The position numbers were made by a program, and so were the translations under genes. A stretch of DNA of 9,251 nucleotides, taken from NCBI GenBank assembly GCA_029856425.1, contig JAHQWZ010000058.1:1-9251 (forward strand). The letters run 5' to 3'. Under the pieces are notes generated by a model. That model did not search any database, was not told the DNA's origin, and saw only the letters and a program-made list of their open reading frames with translations. Positions 4,645-9,251 of this stretch are shown here, in pieces; within the stretch, counting starts at the first letter, position 1, and every line of letters starts with the position of its first letter. The DNA comes from Candidatus Thorarchaeota archaeon (lineage in GTDB: Archaea > Asgardarchaeota > Thorarchaeia > Thorarchaeales > Thorarchaeaceae).

Positions 4645-6360
4645 TCACTTCTTGATTGCTTTCATTAAATTAGAAAGGCTGTAGCTATTCACCACATCGT
4701 TCTTTGTGACCCATCCTCTACGAGCTTGGAACACTCCGAATTGCATGAAGTCAAGTTCGGATGTATAATGTGCATCCGTATTGATGGCAATTTTGAGACC
4801 AATCCTTGTTGCAGCACGCAAGTTGCCTGCATTGAGGTCTAAGCGCTGTGGATGTGCGTTAAGCTCCATCACCACATTGTGCTTCTTTGCTGTTTCAAAA
4901 ACATCCTCTAGGTTTATCTCAAACTCAGGTCGCTTCAGAAGGAGCCTGCCAGTGGGATGTCCCAGTACATGGACATGCTTATTCTCAAGGGCGTGACAGA
5001 CTCGTTCCGTCATCTTCTTCTTATCATCTTTCATTCGACTGTGAACTGAAACGGTGACAACATCAAGCTGGCTGAGGACACTGTCCTCAATGTCAAGACT
5101 GCCATCCGCCAGGATATCAACCTCGGCGCCCTTTAGAATCTTCATCCTCCAATTTCCAGAAACATTCAGGTCATCAATCTCGTCAATTCGCTTGAGAAGA
5201 CGTGATTCATCCATACCATTTGCAATAGTCAGGCTTTGTGTATGGTCAGACAAACAGTAGTATTCATACTTCTTCTTTGCTGCTGCGGTAAGCATCTCAT
5301 CAATTGTGTTCTTCCCATCTGATTGATCGGTATGAATGTGTAGGTCTCCGCGGATATCGTTGATTGTAATCAGATTGGGTAGCTTGCCCTCCTGGGCAGC
5401 CTCTATCTCACCCCTATCCTCTCTGAGTTCAGGAGGGATGTACGCAAGACCAAGGGCTTTGTATATGCCCTCTTCATCAGAACCTGCTATCTTTTCCTCC
5501 CCCCTAAATAGACCATACTCGTTCAGACGCAGCCCTTTCTTCACTCCAATGCTTCTGAGCTTGACATTGTGGTCCACACTTCCAGTGAAATACTGTAGCC
5601 CAGCTCCATAGCTCTCAGCGGGGACTATCCGAAGGTCAATCTGCAGACCGTCCTTTGTCCGAATTGCAGACTTCGTAGAACCATGGGCAAGAACCTCTTC
5701 GACATAGCTTGCGCTAACAAAGTAATCCATCACCTTGGATTCCTCAACGGCATCCACAAGGATGTCAATGTCACCGATAGTTTCTCTTCGTCTTCGTAGG
5801 GACCCAGCTATTTCAACCTGTCTTACATCTGCAAGTCTTCGTAATTCGGTCACAACAGGCTCAGCAGCAGTCAAAGCGTCAGACATCAAGGTTCTTGATG
5901 ATCCTAGTCGTGCAATTGCTATGCCTTCTCGCATCTTCTCCAGTGTCTTCTCCCCCATGCCCTTGAGATCATCGAGTTTCCCCTCATTCAAGGCCTTTTC
6001 TAGGGAGTCAAGGTCAATGATGCCCAATTCCTGATATAGCATTTTGATTGTCTTCGGACCTACATCCGGGATAGCATCAAGCTCCCAGACCTTCACAGGG
6101 ACTTGCTCTCTAAGCTCGTCGAGCAGCTTTATTGAACCAGTATCAAGAAAGCTCTCAATCTTCTTTGAGATTCCCGTCCCTACACCTGGAATCTTTTCTA
6201 GTTCTCCACGCGCACGTATGACCTCGATGTCTTCTCCAAGTCCGGTTACAGACCGGGCTGCTCTGGCATAGGAAAGGTGTTTGAACTTGTCCGTCCCCTC
6301 AATCTGAAGCAGTAGGGATATCTCATTAAGCGCAAGTGCAACTTCACGGTTCTTTGTCAA
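4645..6360 (-). CDS. polX: DNA polymerase/3'-5' exonuclease PolX with PHP domain
   Basis: This is a family X repair polymerase fused to a PHP phosphoesterase, acting in gap filling and end processing of damaged DNA. Numbered from the TTG start (571 aa), it has three helix-hairpin-helix motifs near 55-76 (IPGVGTG), 94-113 (IPDVGPK) and 130-147 (LKGMGEK). The nucleotidyltransferase core has AGSLRRR (185-191) and the metal aspartates Asp197, Asp199 (GDIDIL) and Asp242 (QIDLR). The YFTGS signature is near 257-261. A PHP domain from about 335 to the end has DLHIHTDQSDG (His341, His343, Asp348), DH (372-373), Glu413, His440, GHPTG (His468) and NTDAH (Asp529, His531). All expected polymerase and PHP metal ligands are present, so both activities are likely. 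Length is normal (about 570). TTG 6360 is chosen because GGGAGG lies 7 nt upstream and homologues start like TKNREVA. It overlaps the upstream UroD-like stop in TTGA, so the two genes are coupled. Confidence 0.95.
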   Translation of the reverse strand: MTKNREVALALNEISLLLQIEGTDKFKHLSYARAARSVTGLGEDIEVIRARGELEKIPGVGTGISKKIESFLDTGSIKLLDELREQVPVKVWELDAIPDVGPKTIKMLYQELGIIDLDSLEKALNEGKLDDLKGMGEKTLEKMREGIAIARLGSSRTLMSDALTAAEPVVTELRRLADVRQVEIAGSLRRRRETIGDIDILVDAVEESKVMDYFVSASYVEEVLAHGSTKSAIRTKDGLQIDLRIVPAESYGAGLQYFTGSVDHNVKLRSIGVKKGLRLNEYGLFRGEEKIAGSDEEGIYKALGLAYIPPELREDRGEIEAAQEGKLPNLITINDIRGDLHIHTDQSDGKNTIDEMLTAAAKKKYEYYCLSDHTQSLTIANGMDESRLLKRIDEIDDLNVSGNWRMKILKGAEVDILADGSLDIEDSVLSQLDVVTVSVHSRMKDDKKKMTERVCHALENKHVHVLGHPTGRLLLKRPEFEINLEDVFETAKKHNVVMELNAHPQRLDLNAGNLRAATRIGLKIAINTDAHYTSELDFMQFGVFQARRGWVTKNDVVNSYSLSNLMKAIKK

Positions 6361-7385
6361 GAATATGCCTCCCACTCCCTTGCCCAAGGAGTGATTGATT
6401 TAATAGAGTCCACCACGGCTTGAATGTTCTCCATTGGTGTGTCAACTGTGATTACACATCCTGGGGCAATCACTAATTGTTTGAGCCCAGCCTCTCGAAC
6501 AGCCTGCAAGACCTGTTCTTCAGCCTCGTCAGGGGTGCCTGTTCTAAAGATGCCATTATGGTCAATACCTCCCATTACAGTCTTTCGCGACAGTTTCTTT
6601 CCTTCAGAGAGTGTGAGGTCGGCGCTCTGATCCTCCCAATTGAGTGCATCTAGGCCGGGAGTATTCGCAATCTTATCAAATCGGATCTTCTCATCCTCTT
6701 CTTTGGCATGAAGGTGCATCACCATGAACTTAGTCTTTGCTCGAAGCTTAGATATCAGTTTGGAATCGAACGGATAAACAAACCTCTTGTATTGGTCGTC
6801 TGTCACTGATGCGTGTGTGGAATGCTGTGTGGCTATGAATATCCCATCAGCTCCTGCCTCAAGGGTCGCTCTTGCAAAGTCAACCATCACGCTTGTTATC
6901 ATATCTAAGACGCTTTCAAGAACCTCAGGGCTTTCATCCATATAATCAGTCACTGGTTTCTCGCTCAGCTTGTCTGCAACCATTGAGGGGTCAAATACAG
7001 TTGCCATTGTGGGAACCTTGTCATGTGCATATTTCTGTATCAGTTCAATGGCTCGAACCTGCAGTCCGAACTCACCACTGTTGACATCAAGCGGTTCTAA
7101 GACCTCCCAATCACTTGCCTCCTGGATCACACACTTATCACAAGTTGTAGATCCGGAGATTGCACCATCGTAAACAACTTCACAGCCCCAGTCCACCACT
7201 GGATACCGTCCATGAAATGATACCTTCATGAGGTCATGGTCGAACCGTTTGTGGAATGCAATCTCTTCTGCTGCAAGTCCCTCAGGTGTGCGGTCTTTCT
7301 CCGGATGATGTTTCCATATGGAAACAGGAATACTCTCTCCAAGGTTTCCTAGGAAGGTTTGTTTGAGAAGCTCGAACTTGGACAT
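6357..7385 (-). CDS. Uroporphyrinogen decarboxylase-family (UroD-like) protein, not HemE
   Basis: The 342-residue protein has the UroD/MtaA barrel pattern. GADGIFIATQHSTHASVT (178-195) leads to the Y-x-x-F-V-x-P-F helix (199-206). VMHLHAK follows (222-228), then LNWEDQ (248-253), GGIDHNGIF (272-280), GTPDEAEE (283-290) and the signature APGCVITVDTPMENIQ (307-322). The HemE active-site motif RQAGRY is absent near the N-terminus, so heme synthesis is unlikely. In corrinoid methyltransferases (MtaA/MtbA) a His-x-Cys...Cys set binds zinc. Here the matching positions read His224-x-His226 and Cys310, which could still bind a metal. An N-terminal GCEVVYDGAISGSTTCDKC (67-85) has three cysteines. The reaction is unknown; corrinoid methyl transfer or another tetrapyrrole or one-carbon role are candidates. 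ATG 7385 lacks a good ribosome site, and TTATCTCATA-like sequence just upstream would fit a leaderless mRNA. It is first in an operon with polX, overlapping by 4 nt. Confidence 0.85.
   Translation of the reverse strand: MSKFELLKQTFLGNLGESIPVSIWKHHPEKDRTPEGLAAEEIAFHKRFDHDLMKVSFHGRYPVVDWGCEVVYDGAISGSTTCDKCVIQEASDWEVLEPLDVNSGEFGLQVRAIELIQKYAHDKVPTMATVFDPSMVADKLSEKPVTDYMDESPEVLESVLDMITSVMVDFARATLEAGADGIFIATQHSTHASVTDDQYKRFVYPFDSKLISKLRAKTKFMVMHLHAKEEDEKIRFDKIANTPGLDALNWEDQSADLTLSEGKKLSRKTVMGGIDHNGIFRTGTPDEAEEQVLQAVREAGLKQLVIAPGCVITVDTPMENIQAVVDSIKSITPWAREWEAYS
6368..6373 (-). promoter_or_regulatory. Shine-Dalgarno GGGAGG inside the UroD-like gene, for polX
   Basis: Read on the minus strand, GGGAGG ends 7 nt before the TTG at 6360. 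The farther in-frame TTG at 6387 has no such site. This decides the polX start and gives translational coupling with the preceding gene. Confidence 0.7.
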
Positions 7386-7583
7386 GGTTACGACGTCATT
7401 GAATATGAGATAATGAGCGTTTCGAAGTGGTGCCTGTCGCCGTGAAGCGGCTCGGAAAGGCCATTAGTTGGTCATGGAAGGAAGACATGCTCAGAATGAT
7501 TGAAACCAAATAATGACACACCATAAGTAATATCAATTCAAAACCCAGTCCAGTCAATCTGCTCAACTGATGGAGGAGAAGGT
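7386..7583. promoter_or_regulatory. Divergent promoter region between UroD-like and deacetylase genes
   Basis: These 198 nt hold no supported gene. On the minus strand an AT-rich TTATCTCATATT stretch lies about 15-30 nt before the UroD-like ATG. On the plus strand AT-rich sequence at 7508-7535 (around CATAAGTAATATC) could hold the deacetylase promoter. GCCG and CGGC flank a 5-nt loop near 7438-7450. The exact boxes are uncertain. Confidence 0.35.
7572..7578 (+). promoter_or_regulatory. Shine-Dalgarno GGAGGAG fixing a TTG start
   Basis: GGAGGAG lies 5 nt before TTG 7584. The next in-frame Met is at residue 16, after the sequence has already begun to look like the family. TTG is therefore the preferred deacetylase start. 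Confidence 0.7.
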
Positions 7584-8771
7584 TTGTCCCACTTAACAGC
7601 TGTGTTCAGCCCTGAAGAACTGCTCAAGATGGACGGAATAGATGAGCTGGACACCATGAGGATGCAACCGAATCCGTTCTGGAATAGACCACGTCTTGAT
7701 ATAACCTGGGGACTTCCGGTCATGTCAGGACTGCTGCAGAGTGATAGAATATCCTTGCATCAAATGCGACTAGCCACACGCGAGGAGCTAGGACTCTATC
7801 ATGATCCCTCATACATTGAAACCTTAGAGCTGTTTGGAAACATGGGATCTGCATTCTCCTCACGTTTTGGTTTGGATACTGATGAGTGTCCAGTGTTCCA
7901 TCAGGTGGATAAGTATGCAAGCTATCCAGTAGGTGCGACCATTGATGCAGTAATGGGTGTTGCAGATGGCAAGTTCGAGGATGCTATGTCTATCATTGGT
8001 GGTTTTCATCACGCCTACAGCTCTAATGCGGGTGGTTTCTGCTACCTCAACGACACAGTGGTCGCAATCAAGAAGTTCAAGGAGAAGTATCCCAACAAGA
8101 AAGTGCTGTACTTAGACACAGACGTCCATCATGGAGATGCCACTCAAGAGGCGTTCTATCATGACCCCTCGGTATTAACTATCTCAACGCATGAATTGAG
8201 CATGGGCTTCTTTCCGGGCACTGGGCAACCAGAGGAGGCTGGGATTGGTGAAGGAAAAGGCTACTCCGTGAATATTCCTCTACCTCCCCTTACTGACGAC
8301 TTTGAGTATTGGAAGGCCTTTGAAGAGATTATTGTGCCTATATGGCTAGCATACAAACCTGACCTGGTCTTTTGGAATGCCGGTGCGGATGCACACATGG
8401 ATGACCCTCTCGCTGACCTCCTTCTCAATCTTGACACATATCATCGTCTATCGAAGACCGTACGCCAATTGGCCCATTTAGGAAACAAGAAACTGGTCAT
8501 AGTAGGTGGGGGAGGATATCATCCGGTGACGGCCGCTAGAGTATGGACTGTTCTACTTGCAGATCTTGCGGACATTGCATTACCACCATTAATACCTGCA
8601 AAATGGATAGAAATGTGTCACAAATATGGTTTTGAAGTAAAACGAGGTGGCTGGACTGACCGTCCACAGAGGATGTACGCGGAGCATGAATCAAAAGTCA
8701 AGAGAGCGGTCGATGAAACTATCGAAAAGGTGAAGGAACTCATATTTCCGACTTTTGGGCTTGAGAAGTGA
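7584..8771 (+). CDS. Histone deacetylase / AcuC-family zinc-dependent deacetylase
   Basis: This 395-residue protein belongs to the arginase-deacetylase fold family that includes class I HDACs, bacterial AcuC and acetylpolyamine hydrolases. These remove acetyl groups from lysines or polyamines. The active site is complete. GGFHHAYSSNAGGFCYLND (139-157) has the His142-His143 pair. LDTDVHHGDAT (177-187) has Asp178, the zinc ligands Asp180 and His182, and His183. FPGTG is at 210-214, NAGADAHMDDPL (265-276) gives zinc ligand Asp269, and GGGGYHP (308-314) gives the transition-state Tyr312. PFWNRPRLD near the N-terminus (31-39) resembles the AcuC substrate-entry region. The C-terminal 70 residues are a charged helix. 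It is probably cytoplasmic. Likely substrates are acetylated chromatin proteins such as Alba or histones, or acetyl-CoA synthetase; no acetyltransferase gene is adjacent to decide. TTG start with GGAGGAG. It is divergent from the UroD-like gene and ends 5 nt from the convergent methyltransferase. Confidence 0.94.
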   Translation: MSHLTAVFSPEELLKMDGIDELDTMRMQPNPFWNRPRLDITWGLPVMSGLLQSDRISLHQMRLATREELGLYHDPSYIETLELFGNMGSAFSSRFGLDTDECPVFHQVDKYASYPVGATIDAVMGVADGKFEDAMSIIGGFHHAYSSNAGGFCYLNDTVVAIKKFKEKYPNKKVLYLDTDVHHGDATQEAFYHDPSVLTISTHELSMGFFPGTGQPEEAGIGEGKGYSVNIPLPPLTDDFEYWKAFEEIIVPIWLAYKPDLVFWNAGADAHMDDPLADLLLNLDTYHRLSKTVRQLAHLGNKKLVIVGGGGYHPVTAARVWTVLLADLADIALPPLIPAKWIEMCHKYGFEVKRGGWTDRPQRMYAEHESKVKRAVDETIEKVKELIFPTFGLEK

Positions 8772-8776
8772 GCTGG

Positions 8777-9251
8777 CTACCTTTTGATACCAAGAACGCA
8801 TCTATGGTTTGTTTCATCCATGTGGATGCTTTGAATGTCAAAATTGGCAAAGACCTTGTAGGTTTCATCTTCAGTGAAGTAATGATGAGCGATTCCAGCC
8901 TCAGGACCACTTCGAGGGATGTATGTTCCGGGCTCTATTTGTTCTAGCTCCCAGTCCTTATCACCCTCACTAGGCACTCCAGAGAGTCTTGGAAAGGAAA
9001 CAAAGAGTATGCCACCAGGTCTAAGGACGCGTTCTATCTCGCTCACAGTGAAAAGAATCTTAGTCATTCGATTATGATGAATCACTTGTGTTGATACCAC
9101 AGCATCGAAAAATGCGTCCTCATAGGGGAATCTCTCCTCCATTCGATGTTCAATGATTGTTGAGTGAAGTCCTTCTTCTTGGAGCCATTCTTGAGCAAGA
9201 GATAAGGCCCTCTGGGATACATCAAATCCATAGGTTTCAAAGCCTCTCTTG
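8777..9251 (-). CDS. Class I SAM-dependent methyltransferase, N-terminus cut by window edge
   Basis: The frame is open from TAG at 8779-8777 to the right edge, so the ATG at 9142 is internal and the true start is outside. About 157 residues are visible. The outermost part reads RGFETYGFDVSQRALSLAQ. Its YGFDVS matches the strand whose Asp binds the ribose of S-adenosylmethionine. Next come IIEHRMEERFPYEDAFFDAV, then VSTQVIHH (motif IV region) and EIERVLRPGGILFVSFP, the hallmark of UbiE/Methyltransf_11-type enzymes. The glycine-rich motif I (GxGxG) must lie just beyond the window. The C-terminal part has YFTEDE and ends in CVLGIKR. The substrate is not evident; small molecules are usual for the type. 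It is convergent with the deacetylase gene with only 5 nt between stops, so they are not co-transcribed. Confidence 0.9.
   Translation of the reverse strand, partial: KRGFETYGFDVSQRALSLAQEWLQEEGLHSTIIEHRMEERFPYEDAFFDAVVSTQVIHHNRMTKILFTVSEIERVLRPGGILFVSFPRLSGVPSEGDKDWELEQIEPGTYIPRSGPEAGIAHHYFTEDETYKVFANFDIQSIHMDETNHRCVLGIKR

Noticed and set aside
6361..6387. TTG start for polX at 6387
   Set aside because: It has no ribosome site, and the added residues are glycine-rich and unlike the PolX N-terminus; TTG 6360 has GGGAGG at 7 nt.
6357..7385. Naming the UroD-like gene hemE
   Set aside because: The RQAGRY active-site motif of HemE is missing, and the C-terminal signature is that of the wider UroD/MtaA family.
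9142..9142. ATG at 9142 as the methyltransferase start
   Set aside because: The frame stays open to the window edge and the upstream codons encode the expected SAM-binding strand (YGFDVS), so this Met is internal.
1..9251. CRISPR array, insertion sequence or defence system
   Set aside because: No regularly spaced repeats, transposase or integrase motifs, or known defence domains were seen on either strand.

Overview
The window looks archaeal. Evidence: an archaeal-type UMP kinase (its GGLNPGQSTNAVAA loop resembles the crenarchaeal form), a type II tRNA-Leu with a bulge-helix-bulge intron, TATA boxes about 25 nt upstream of predicted starts, small winged-helix regulators and a PolX-PHP polymerase. 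Base composition is roughly mid-40s % GC by eye. An Asgard archaeon of the Thorarchaeota kind, or a relative in the TACK/Asgard group, is my best guess. It is inferred from gene style, not from a marker-gene tree.

Layout. 50-724 (-) is an unrecognised multi-pass membrane protein. Divergent from it, 792-1475 (+) is UMP kinase (pyrH), followed 34 nt later by a 101-aa winged-helix regulator, probably one operon. Convergent with these is an alpha/beta hydrolase (1831-2619, -). A TATA box at 2694-2699 lies between the hydrolase and a tRNA-Leu(CAA) gene at 2724-2865 (+). That tRNA appears to carry two introns: 26 nt at the usual 37/38 site and 30 nt at the variable-arm/T-stem junction. From 2866 to 3258 there is a small hairpin and an unlisted 36-codon basic ORF (3039-3149, -) with a strong TATA box. 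Next come a divergent pair, a 124-aa winged-helix protein (3259-3633, -) and an 83-aa unknown (3710-3961, +), which share a TATA-like region and a perfect 7-bp inverted repeat. A four-helix membrane protein follows (4068-4550, +).

The right half holds a two-gene minus-strand operon, a UroD-like protein (6357-7385) translationally coupled by a TTGA overlap to a 571-aa PolX with PHP domain (4645-6360). Divergent from it is a catalytically complete histone deacetylase/AcuC-family protein (7584-8771, +). Convergent with that at the right edge is a class I SAM methyltransferase (8777-9251, -) whose N-terminus lies outside the window.

The genes do not form one pathway: they cover pyrimidine nucleotide synthesis, DNA repair, possible one-carbon or tetrapyrrole chemistry, protein deacetylation and tRNA. 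No mobile element, CRISPR array or defence system is visible. The most unusual items are the two-intron tRNA, the hidden 36-aa ORF and the palindrome-controlled divergent pair. Several genes start at TTG with a good ribosome binding site, so start calls that assume ATG would be wrong here.
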